Assembly (NCBI GenBank): GCA_016719785.1
Contig: JADJYJ010000018.1
Span: 135,462-199,461 of the forward strand
From: Candidatus Amarolinea dominans
GTDB lineage: Bacteria; Chloroflexota; Anaerolineae; SSC4; Amarolineaceae
DNA: 64,000 nt
Direction: 5' to 3'
Under the pieces are notes generated by a model. That model was not told the origin of the DNA and did not search any database. It saw nothing but the letters and a program-made list of their open reading frames with translations. The translations under genes were made by a program, and so were the position numbers. Shown one piece after another: positions 1-7,013 of the stretch. Numbering within the stretch: position 1 is the first letter of the stretch; each line of letters starts with the position of its first letter.

Positions 1-475
1 CATGAACGTGCGCGAGATTGCCCAGGCAGATGACCGCGTGGATGCGTTGATGTTCGGCGCGGAGGACCTGGCCGGTGACATGGGCGCGACGCGCACGGCC
101 GAAGGCTGGGAAGTGTTTTATGCGCGCAGCGCGGTGGTGACCGCGGCCGCGGCCTATCGCCGGCAGGCGATTGACACCGTCTTTGTAGATTTGAACGACA
201 TGGATGGCCTGCAGCGGGAATGTCAGCGCGCCATGCAGATGGGATATACCGGCAAGATGGCGATTCACCCGCGCCAGGTCGAGGTGATCAACGCCGCGTT
301 TACCCCGTCGGCTGAGGCGGTGGCTCAGGCGCGGCGCCTGATCGAAGCCCACGCTCGTCAGCAGGCCGCAGGCACCGGCGCCTTTGCCTACGAAGGCAAG
401 ATGGTGGACATGCCGCTGATTCGCGCGGCCGAGCAGGTCATCGCGCGGGCCGGCCTGGTCGGTTCCGGGTCTTAG
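1..475 (+). CDS. CitE-like HpcH/HpaI aldolase family CoA-ester lyase, 3' part
   Basis: C-terminal about 157 residues of a citrate lyase beta-subunit-like (CitE/HpcH) protein; the 5' end lies outside the window. Family members cleave or form acyl-CoA esters such as citramalyl-, malyl- or citryl-CoA with Mg2+ in a TIM barrel. Visible family features are the FGAEDLAGDMG segment, which carries the metal-binding acidic pair, and GYTGKMAIHPRQV, the family's characteristic GxxGK..IHP.Q stretch. The usual family length is near 290-320 residues, so roughly half is missing. The ATG at 2 is an internal Met rather than a true start. The stop is TAG at 473-475. The exact substrate cannot be told from this fragment. 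Confidence 0.85.
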   Translation, partial: MNVREIAQADDRVDALMFGAEDLAGDMGATRTAEGWEVFYARSAVVTAAAAYRRQAIDTVFVDLNDMDGLQRECQRAMQMGYTGKMAIHPRQVEVINAAFTPSAEAVAQARRLIEAHARQQAAGTGAFAYEGKMVDMPLIRAAEQVIARAGLVGSGS

Positions 476-487
476 TTTTTGGGTAAC

Positions 488-631
488 CGTTCAGACCCTC
501 ACCCCCTACCCCCTCTCCCGACGACGGAACTGCTGTCGTCGGGAGAGGGGGCTGAGGTGTGGCCGCTCCCCCTCTCCCGTCGTGTGCTTTTCCACGACGG
601 GAGAGGGGGCCGGGGGGTGAGGGCCTGAACG
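488..631. repeat. Nested inverted repeat with two inner hairpins
   Basis: Two adjacent perfect hairpins (arms 509-525/535-551 and 568-584/593-609, both CCCCCTCTCCCG-type) are enclosed by a longer outer pairing between about 488-508 and 611-631 (CGTTCAG.CCCTCACCCCC with GGGGGTGAGGGCCTGAACG). The whole would fold into a three-way junction. It fills the space between the lyase and the zinc-ribbon gene and looks like a small non-autonomous repeat; a related hairpin is at 62066-62102. Confidence 0.75.
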
Positions 632-654
632 CTTACGTTTTTGGGAGGTTTGCC

Positions 655-1059
655 ATGACGATCATGTCTGTTCAGCGCATCTGTCCACGTTGCCGGGCCG
701 CCAATGCGGCGGAGGCAACGATCTGTCGCGCCTGTGGGGCGAACATCAATGACAAATTGGCTGTCACCCGCTTCGGTGGCTTGACCTTGCCGGCCATCAC
801 CCGCCGCGAGGTGGGGGCAACGGTGGCCGTGGCCACCGCGGCGCTGGCGCTGCGCCTCGCTCAGCGCCTGCTCGGCAACCGACTGACGCGCCCCGGCCCA
901 GCCCCGGTCTCGTCGCCGGCCACCGCCCTCAGCGCGGAGCAGAAAGCGCCCGGCGTCACCGTGGTGCGCAGGACATGGTGGCACGTTAGTCGTAGTGACG
1001 GCAGCAGCCATTGGGGCAGCCAGCAGGACACGTGGGAAATCGAACCCCACGACGCGTGA
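655..1059 (+). CDS. Small zinc-ribbon protein with a hydrophobic segment
   Basis: 134-residue protein of unknown role. The N-terminus carries a CPRC ... CRACG zinc ribbon (residues about 9-30) of the kind found in many membrane-tethered bacterial proteins. A mildly hydrophobic Ala/Val-rich stretch (about residues 55-75) may be a membrane segment, followed by a low-complexity Pro/Ala-rich region and a polar tail. The start at 655 is preferred because GGAGG lies at 644-648; the upstream in-frame Met codons sit inside the repeat. It stands alone between the lyase and the CBS operon. No specific function can be given. Confidence 0.6.
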   Translation: MTIMSVQRICPRCRAANAAEATICRACGANINDKLAVTRFGGLTLPAITRREVGATVAVATAALALRLAQRLLGNRLTRPGPAPVSSPATALSAEQKAPGVTVVRRTWWHVSRSDGSSHWGSQQDTWEIEPHDA

Positions 1060-1195
1060 CCGCAGCCGTCCGTTACCCCCTGGCGGCCTGCCCCTGCACC
1101 CGCACGTCACCCCACCCAAACGGGTAGGCACACCTAACCACCGGCGAGTCGCGGCGCTACCCGCGCGACCTTTGTCAAGACCGCCCAATTCGCCG

Positions 1196-1224
1196 TTGAC
1201 TTTTATGGCGCATTGCGTTATAGT
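1196..1224 (+). promoter_or_regulatory. Sigma70-type promoter of the CBS/HMG-CoA synthase operon
   Basis: TTGACT at 1196-1201 and TATAGT at 1219-1224 with a 17-bp spacer, about 70 bp ahead of the CBS protein start. Confidence 0.7.
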
Positions 1225-1293
1225 GATGCTAATAAGATAGAGACAACCAATACCTATCTCGACTTGAGATCTGATGCCATGAGGGAGGGAACT

Positions 1294-1761
1294 GTGACCA
1301 TTCGATCAATCATGACGACCAACGTGTTCGTGGTAAATGAAAAAGCGCCGCTCAGCGATGTGGCGCGTACCATTGTGGAGTGTCACCTGAGCGGTCTGCC
1401 TGTTGTCAATGACGAAGGCAGCATGGTCGGCATTATTTCAGAAAAGGACGTGCTGCGCGAAATGCACCCCCTCTTCCGGCACCTCCTGGAATCGCCTACC
1501 CCCAGCCTGGCTCATTCGGCCAAAGATGAGGGTTTCGATGACATCAGCGGCATCACGGCCGGTGAGGTGATGACCCGTCATGTACAGACGGTTTCTCCGG
1601 ACACTCCGCTGTTGGAAGCCGCCGGCCTGATGGTGCTCTGGACCATTCGACGCCTACCCGTGGTCGAAGGCGGCAAACTGGTGGGGATCGTCAGTCAGGG
1701 CGATGTCTATCAGTCCATCTTCAGGCGTCAGTTCCATATGCAGCCCGCGCCCCTGGAATAG
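1294..1761 (+). CDS. Tandem CBS-domain protein
   Basis: 155-residue protein made of two CBS motifs: N-terminal SIMTTNVFVVNEKAPL...GLPVVNDEGSMVGIISEKDVL and C-terminal VMTRHVQTVSPDTPL...RLPVVEGGKLVGIVSQGDV. Such pairs bind adenosyl ligands (AMP, ATP, SAM or NADH) and act as energy or ligand sensors. The GTG at 1294 is chosen because GAGGGAGGGA directly precedes it; an ATG at 1279 is possible, and the earlier ATG at 1213 lies in the promoter -10 region. The stop is 2 bp from the HMG-CoA synthase-like start, so the two are co-translated. A regulatory link to that enzyme pair is inference. Confidence 0.85.
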   Translation: MTIRSIMTTNVFVVNEKAPLSDVARTIVECHLSGLPVVNDEGSMVGIISEKDVLREMHPLFRHLLESPTPSLAHSAKDEGFDDISGITAGEVMTRHVQTVSPDTPLLEAAGLMVLWTIRRLPVVEGGKLVGIVSQGDVYQSIFRRQFHMQPAPLE

Positions 1762-1763
1762 CG

Positions 1764-2813
1764 ATGCTCAAGCCCAATCGGGATGTCGGTCTCGTCGGTC
1801 ATGGCGCCTACGTGCCCCGTTACCGCCTGGCCGGCGAAGAGATTGCGCGGGTCTGGCGCGGAAAAGACGCCGGCTGGCCTGTCAAACAAAAGGCGGTAGC
1901 CGGAATTGATGAAGATACCGCCACCATGTCTATCGAAGCGGCGCGCAATGCCATGTGGCGCGCCGCGATTGACCCCAAAGAGCTGAAGGCGCTGTGGGTG
2001 GGCAGCGAATCTCACCCCTACGCGGTCAAACCAACCAGTACGATCGTAGCCGAATTTCTGGGCGCCTCGCCCGAAACCCTTGCCGCCGATTGGGAATTTG
2101 GCGGCAAGGCCGGCACCGAGGCGCTGCAGGCCTGCATCGCCCTGGTCGGCTCTGGCATGGCTGACTACGCCATGTGCATCGGCATGGACGCCGCGCAAGG
2201 ACGCCCCGGCGACGCCCTGGAGTACACCACCGCAGCCGGCGGCGCGGCCGTCATCGTTGGGCCGGCGGAAGAGAGCGTGGCCATCATCGAAGGCTCCATC
2301 TCCTACGTCACCCATAGCATGGACATCTGGCGGCGCCCCGGTGCGCGCTACTACAGTAACGCCTTGCGCTCCACCGGCTCCGAAGCCTACAACGACCATG
2401 TCAAAGCAGCCGCCAGCCAACTGTTGAGTGAACTGGGGCGCAGCGCCGCCGACTACCAGCACGTGATCTTCCATCAGCCAGACAACAAAGTCCCGCGACG
2501 CGCCGCGGAAGCCTTAGGTTTTTCCTACGACCAATATGCCGCGGGGTTCCTGGTTGAGGATATCGGCAGCACTCATGCCGGTTCGGTCCTGCTTAGTCTC
2601 AGCGCCGTTCTGGATGTGGCCACGGCTGGCGAACGCATCCTGGTGGTGTCATTTGGCGCGGGCGCCGGCAGTGACGCCTTTTCCCTGGTGGTCACTGACC
2701 GCATCTACGCCCCGCGCTTAGCCGCGCCCTGTGTCAGCGATTATGTCAAGCGTCGTCGGGACATTGATTACGCAACCTATGCCAGGTTTCAAGGCAAGTT
2801 TTATTCCAATTAG
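1764..2813 (+). CDS. Archaeal-type hydroxymethylglutaryl-CoA synthase homologue lacking the catalytic Cys
   Basis: 349-residue thiolase-fold protein that reads like archaeal HMG-CoA synthase, which condenses acetyl-CoA with acetoacetyl-CoA: GYGAYVPRYR-like N-terminus, GSESHPYAVKPT, GDALEYT.AGGAA, the HQPDN histidine segment and DIGSTHAG. The nucleophile region, which I recall as EFACKAG in archaeal enzymes, is here EFGGKAG, with Gly at residue 114 (codon GGC 2103-2105). A normal acyl-Cys intermediate therefore cannot form at that place. It is followed by a thiolase, the usual archaeal partner, but the DUF35 zinc-ribbon/OB protein that normally completes the trio is absent here. Family assignment is firm; activity is doubtful or altered. 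Confidence 0.85.
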   Translation: MLKPNRDVGLVGHGAYVPRYRLAGEEIARVWRGKDAGWPVKQKAVAGIDEDTATMSIEAARNAMWRAAIDPKELKALWVGSESHPYAVKPTSTIVAEFLGASPETLAADWEFGGKAGTEALQACIALVGSGMADYAMCIGMDAAQGRPGDALEYTTAAGGAAVIVGPAEESVAIIEGSISYVTHSMDIWRRPGARYYSNALRSTGSEAYNDHVKAAASQLLSELGRSAADYQHVIFHQPDNKVPRRAAEALGFSYDQYAAGFLVEDIGSTHAGSVLLSLSAVLDVATAGERILVVSFGAGAGSDAFSLVVTDRIYAPRLAAPCVSDYVKRRRDIDYATYARFQGKFYSN

Positions 2814-2874
2814 AAATTTCCAGATCAGTTTCTGAATGACGGGGACGGAAAACCAGGGGACAACGGAGACTAAC

Positions 2875-4041
2875 ATGCGCGATGCCTACATCATCGGCGT
2901 CGGCCAGACAGCCGTCGGGCGCCATAACGATCTGAGCCTGCGGGTCATGGCAGCACGCGCCGTCGAAGCCGCCATGCACGATGCCGGGGCTGAGTCGGTG
3001 GAAGGTTTGTATGTCGGCAACATGCTGTCGGGCGTCCTGCTCAACCAGCAGCACCTGGGCGCACTCATCGCGGACGCGGCAGGCCTGCGCGGCATTGACG
3101 CCGCCACCGCCGAGGCCGCCTGCGGATCGGGCGGGGCAGCGGTACGCTGGGGCGTCATGGCAATTGCCAGCGGGCAGCATGACATCGTCGCGGTCTGCGG
3201 CGTCGAGAAACTGACCGCCACCGATCCACGGATCACGACACGTGGTTTGGCCATGGCCGCCGACTACGATGAGGAAGCCTCGCATGGCGTCAGCTTCGTG
3301 GCCCTCAACGCCATGATCATGCGCCGCTACCTCTACGAGTATAACCTGATCCCCGAAGACCTGGCCTATTTCCCCATCAACGCCCATCACAACGGCGCAC
3401 GCAACCCCAACGCCATGTTCCAGAAGGCGGTTGATATGCGCACCTACCGGCGTTCACCGGTGGTAGCCGATCCGATTCGCGTGCTGGACGCCTCCCCCAT
3501 CTGCGATGGCGCGGCCGCGCTGATTATTTGCTCGGGGGACCGCATGGCGGAGATCAAGGCCAGCGGCCGGCCGTTCGCACGTGTGCTGGCCTCGGCCAAT
3601 GCCACCGATTCGGTCGCCGTTCACAGCCGTGCAACGCCCATGTTCCTGCAGGCCTCGTACCTCTCCAGCCGCCGGGCCTATGCACAGGCGGGCCTCGAAC
3701 CACAGGACATCAACTTCTTCGAGGCGCACGACGCCTTCAGCGTGATGGCGGCGCTTTCCCTGGAGGCTTGCGGCTTTGCCGGGCCGGGTAAGGCGCACGA
3801 GATGGCCAAAGAGGGGGAGATCACCACCGAAGGCCGCCTGCCCATGTCAACCATGGGGGGCCTCAAGGCACGCGGCCACCCCGTCGGCGCCACCGGTGTT
3901 TATCAGGTCGTGGAGGCCTACCTGCAACTGACCGGCCGCGCCGGCCCCAACCAGGTGCAGAATGCGGCCATCGGCATGACGCAAAACATCGGCGGCAGCG
4001 GCGCCACGGTCGCCACCCATATTCTGCAACGGATGAACTAA
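2875..4041 (+). CDS. Thiolase family protein (acetyl-CoA acetyltransferase, SCP-x/archaeal type)
   Basis: 388-residue thiolase. Nucleophile Cys83 lies in AEAACGSGGAA. The catalytic-loop His is in FFEAHDAFSV and the second His in GHPVGATGVYQ; the C-terminus MTQNIGGSGATVATHIL has the N.GG.G form of the archaeal/SCP-x group instead of the CxGGG of classical thiolases. It would supply acetoacetyl-CoA to the upstream HMG-CoA synthase-like protein, or act in beta-oxidation-like chemistry. The ATG at 2875 is chosen because it begins the conserved MRDAYIIGVGQT. It lies 61 bp downstream of the synthase and ends the operon. Confidence 0.9.
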   Translation: MRDAYIIGVGQTAVGRHNDLSLRVMAARAVEAAMHDAGAESVEGLYVGNMLSGVLLNQQHLGALIADAAGLRGIDAATAEAACGSGGAAVRWGVMAIASGQHDIVAVCGVEKLTATDPRITTRGLAMAADYDEEASHGVSFVALNAMIMRRYLYEYNLIPEDLAYFPINAHHNGARNPNAMFQKAVDMRTYRRSPVVADPIRVLDASPICDGAAALIICSGDRMAEIKASGRPFARVLASANATDSVAVHSRATPMFLQASYLSSRRAYAQAGLEPQDINFFEAHDAFSVMAALSLEACGFAGPGKAHEMAKEGEITTEGRLPMSTMGGLKARGHPVGATGVYQVVEAYLQLTGRAGPNQVQNAAIGMTQNIGGSGATVATHILQRMN

Positions 4042-4042
4042 A

Positions 4043-4268
4043 GTAGGGGGCGCACCCTTGCGGTCGCCCACGCGGGCAGGCGCAAGGCCATGCCCCTACC
4101 CCGGATTATGGAGAAATTTGTAGGGGCGCACCCTTGCGGTCGCCCACGCGGGCAGGCGCAAGGCCATGCCCCTACCCCGGATTATGGAGAAATTTGTAGG
4201 GGCGCACCCTTGCGGTCGCCCACGCGGGCAGGCGCAAGGCCATGCCCCTACCCCGGATTATGGAGAAG
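4043..4268. repeat. Three tandem 76-bp hairpin units upstream of murJ
   Basis: Units start at 4043, 4120 and 4196 (period 76-77). Each begins GTAGGGGCGCACCC and contains GCCATGCCCCTAC, so the ends GTAGGGGC/GCCCCTAC pair, with a second inner pairing TTGCG/CGCAA. The last unit runs into the murJ 5' region. No coding content was seen. Confidence 0.8.
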
Positions 4269-4286
4269 CCGGGGCATGAACAGCGC

Positions 4287-5837
4287 ATGACGCACGTCAA
4301 ACAGAACAGCGCAACACAAAACACCAGCATGGCGCGCGCCGCGGCCCTGGTCATGGGCTTCTTCATCGTCAGCCGCGCCCTGGGGCTGCTGCGAGAAGTG
4401 GTCATCGGCGCGCAATTTGGCACCAGCGCCGAGCTTGATGCTTACCTGGCGGCCTTCCGCGTGCCAGATCTGCTCTTTCAACTGGTGGCCGGCGGCGCGC
4501 TTGGCTCGGCCTTCATCCCCACGTTTGCCGCACGCCTGCTGCAAGGAGACCGCGCCAAAGCCTGGCGGCTGGCGAGTGCTGTTGCCAACTTGATGGCTCT
4601 CCTGCTGACGCTAACCGCCATCCTGGCCGCGGTGAGCGCGCCCTGGCTGGTGCGTCACCTGTTGGCGCCTGGCTTCAGCGCGGCGCAGCAGGCGCTGACC
4701 GTCAGCCTCATGCGCCTGATGCTCATCTCAACGATCATTTTTGGGATCAGCGGCCTGGTGATGGGCGCGCTCAATGCGATGCAACACTTCCTGGCGCCGG
4801 CCGCCGCACCGATCATCTACAACCTGGCGATCATCGGCGGGGCCTGGTTGTTGGGCGGCGCCCTGGGCGTGCGCGGCCTGGCCATCGGGGTGCTGGTGGG
4901 CGCGGCCGGCCATCTGTTGGTGCAGATACCCGCGCTCGTGCGCCTGGGCGCCCGCTACTTCCCGCTGTTGGACGTGCATGATGCCGGCGTGCGCGAGATC
5001 GGCCGCCTGATGGCGCCCCGCGTGCTGGGACTGGCCGCGGTACAGCTCAACTTCTGGGTGAATACCATCCTGGCGTCCGGTCTGCCCGAAGGTCGCCTGG
5101 CCGCGCTCAACTACGGTTGGTTGCTCATGCTCTTGCCGCAGGGTATCTTTGCCCAGGCCGTGGCCACCGTCGTCTTTCCCACCTTTGCCACGCAGGTTGC
5201 CCAGCACAACCTGGCGGCCCTACGCAGCACCTTCACCACGGCCCTGCGCACCATTCTTTTCTTCACCCTGCCGGCGGCCATTGGCCTGATCCTGCTGGCG
5301 CGCCCGCTGATTACGGTGCTCTTGCAGCGCAACGCGTTCACCGCGGCCTCCACGGCCCTGGTGGTGACCGCCCTGCAACTGTATGCGCTTGGGTTGGTGG
5401 GACATTCGGTGGTTGAAGTGGCGGCGCGCGCCTTCTACGCGCTGCACGACACCGCCACCCCGGTCGTGATCGGTGTGGGCGCCATGCTGCTCAACATCGT
5501 GCTCAGCCTGCTTCTGCTGGGGCCGCTGCAACATGGAGGCCTGGCCCTGGCGAACAGCATCGCCACCACGATCGAGATGGTCGCACTTCTCTGGCTGTTA
5601 CGCCGGCGCTTGGGCGGGCTGCAGGCCGGGATGCTGGCGCCGGCGCTCTGGCGCACCGCCCTGGCCAGCACCGCCCTGGGGATCGTCGTCTGGGGATGGC
5701 AACAGGCGCCGGGAGTGTCCGGCGCCTGGTTGAAGGTGCTGCTTTGCCTGCCCCTCGGCGTCGGCGTCTATCTGACCGTCGCCTGGCTGGCACAGGCGGA
5801 GGAGTTGCAGGCCATCCGACACTTGCTCCGCCGCTAA
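4287..5837 (+). CDS. murJ: Lipid II flippase MurJ/MviN
   Basis: 516-residue polytopic membrane protein of the MviN/MurJ (MOP exporter) family, which flips lipid-linked peptidoglycan precursor across the cytoplasmic membrane. The N-terminal signature is FFIVSRALGLLREVVIGAQFGTSAELDAYLAAFRVPDLLFQLVAGGALGSAF-like. About 13-14 hydrophobic segments follow, with ALNYGWLLMLLPQGIFAQAVATVVFPTFA in the middle, as expected. The length fits the family (about 500-530). The start at 4287 is tentative: no strong ribosome site is visible, and an internal Met at 4329 is possible. The upstream Met codons lie in the hairpin repeat. It is monocistronic in this window. Confidence 0.9.
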   Translation: MTHVKQNSATQNTSMARAAALVMGFFIVSRALGLLREVVIGAQFGTSAELDAYLAAFRVPDLLFQLVAGGALGSAFIPTFAARLLQGDRAKAWRLASAVANLMALLLTLTAILAAVSAPWLVRHLLAPGFSAAQQALTVSLMRLMLISTIIFGISGLVMGALNAMQHFLAPAAAPIIYNLAIIGGAWLLGGALGVRGLAIGVLVGAAGHLLVQIPALVRLGARYFPLLDVHDAGVREIGRLMAPRVLGLAAVQLNFWVNTILASGLPEGRLAALNYGWLLMLLPQGIFAQAVATVVFPTFATQVAQHNLAALRSTFTTALRTILFFTLPAAIGLILLARPLITVLLQRNAFTAASTALVVTALQLYALGLVGHSVVEVAARAFYALHDTATPVVIGVGAMLLNIVLSLLLLGPLQHGGLALANSIATTIEMVALLWLLRRRLGGLQAGMLAPALWRTALASTALGIVVWGWQQAPGVSGAWLKVLLCLPLGVGVYLTVAWLAQAEELQAIRHLLRR

Positions 5838-5943
5838 CGCCGTCCAGCACCAGGTTGAGCGAGGCGATGACCACCACCACGAGGCTGAAGCCGATGCCGA
5901 TCAGGCCGCTTTCGTGGATATAGGGGATGCGCACGCCGGAAAA
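5838..5943 (-). pseudogene. Relic of a Bax inhibitor-1/YccA-family membrane protein
   Basis: Read on the minus strand, about 5843-5940 encodes VRIPYIHESGLIGIGFSLVVV followed by VIASLNLVLDG. I recall this pattern from the C-terminal half of Bax inhibitor-1/YccA-like proteins (…IHESGLIGIGFSL…ALNLVLD.D). Only about 33 residues remain; the match stops where murJ ends on one side and near the epimerase on the other. It looks like a decayed or truncated gene caught between two genes. The identification rests on memory of the family only. Confidence 0.5.
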
Positions 5944-5954
5944 ATTCCCGTTCC

Positions 5955-6872
5955 TTATCGGAAGCTGTCAGCGGTCAGGCGCAGGCCGTCGTGCAAACTC
6001 ATTCGGGGTTCCCACCCCAGGTCACGACGGGCCTGGCTGGCGTCCAGGTAAGTGCGCGAGACTTCGCCCAGCTTGGCCGGGCCGTAGTGTGGCGCCAGGG
6101 GGTATTGGGTGGCCCCTTGCAGTTCTGCAAAAATGGTGTTGACACTGGTACCCACCGCGCTGCCCAGGTTGTAGATGGCGCTGCCGGGTGTTTGCAGGGC
6201 CAACAGATTGCCACGCGCAATGTCGCCCACGTAAACAAAATCACGCACCTGCTCGCCGCTGCCGTTGATGGTGACCTCGCGGCCGGCAAGCATGGCGCCG
6301 GTGAAGATGGCGATGACGCCGGCTTCGCCCAACGGGTCCTGGCGCGGGCCATAGACGTTGGGATAGCGCAGGATCGTGTAGGCCAGGCCGTAGTTGTGTT
6401 GGTACAGATAGAGGTAATGCTCGACCGCATGCTTGCTGGCGCCGTAGGGGTCGAGCGGATTGATAGGGTGATCTTCGGTGACCGGCACAAAGAGCGGCTC
6501 GCCATAGCAGGCGCCGCCGGTGGAGGCGTAGATGATGCGCTGGCAGTCATGGCGCCGCGCCGCTTCCAGCAGGTTGATCGAACCGAGCAGGTTGACCTCG
6601 GCATAGCGCGCCGGCTCGTGCAGCGATTCGCGCACGTTGGCCAGGGCCGCCTGGTGTGAGACCGCGTGCGGTCGGTGCGCGGCAAAAACCTGTTGCAAAC
6701 CGTCCGCGTCCAGGATGTCAAGTTCGTAGAATGCAGAGACCTGTGGGTTCAGATTGGCGCGTTTGCCCGAGCTGAGGTTGTCCACCACAATGACCTCATG
6801 ACCAGCAGCCAACATCACATCGGTGACATGCGAGCCGATAAAGCCGGCGCCGCCAGTGACCAAAATACGCAT
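5955..6872 (-). CDS. NAD-dependent sugar-nucleotide epimerase (UDP-glucose 4-epimerase-like)
   Basis: 305-residue extended short-chain dehydrogenase. It has the Rossmann motif GGAGFIG at residues 7-13, acidic D31 after the second strand, Ser117 in ASTGGACYG, and the catalytic pair Tyr143/Lys147 in YGASK. RYPNVYGPRQDP is typical of GalE/WbpP-like epimerases acting on UDP-hexoses for cell-surface glycans. The start at 6872 begins MRILVTGG. It lies 141 bp downstream of the GH2 gene on the same strand and may be co-transcribed. The exact sugar substrate is undetermined. Confidence 0.85.
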   Translation of the reverse strand: MRILVTGGAGFIGSHVTDVMLAAGHEVIVVDNLSSGKRANLNPQVSAFYELDILDADGLQQVFAAHRPHAVSHQAALANVRESLHEPARYAEVNLLGSINLLEAARRHDCQRIIYASTGGACYGEPLFVPVTEDHPINPLDPYGASKHAVEHYLYLYQHNYGLAYTILRYPNVYGPRQDPLGEAGVIAIFTGAMLAGREVTINGSGEQVRDFVYVGDIARGNLLALQTPGSAIYNLGSAVGTSVNTIFAELQGATQYPLAPHYGPAKLGEVSRTYLDASQARRDLGWEPRMSLHDGLRLTADSFR

Positions 6873-7013
6873 GTGAAACGTGTTCCTTTTCGAGTATTTC
6901 AAGCAATTCGAGTAAATTCGGGTAATTCCACGCCGGCAGGCGCAGTCGTATCGTGCAGACAGATTACTGCAAACAGGTCAGAATGTCAAGACGGTGGGAG
7001 GAAGTGCAGGAAT

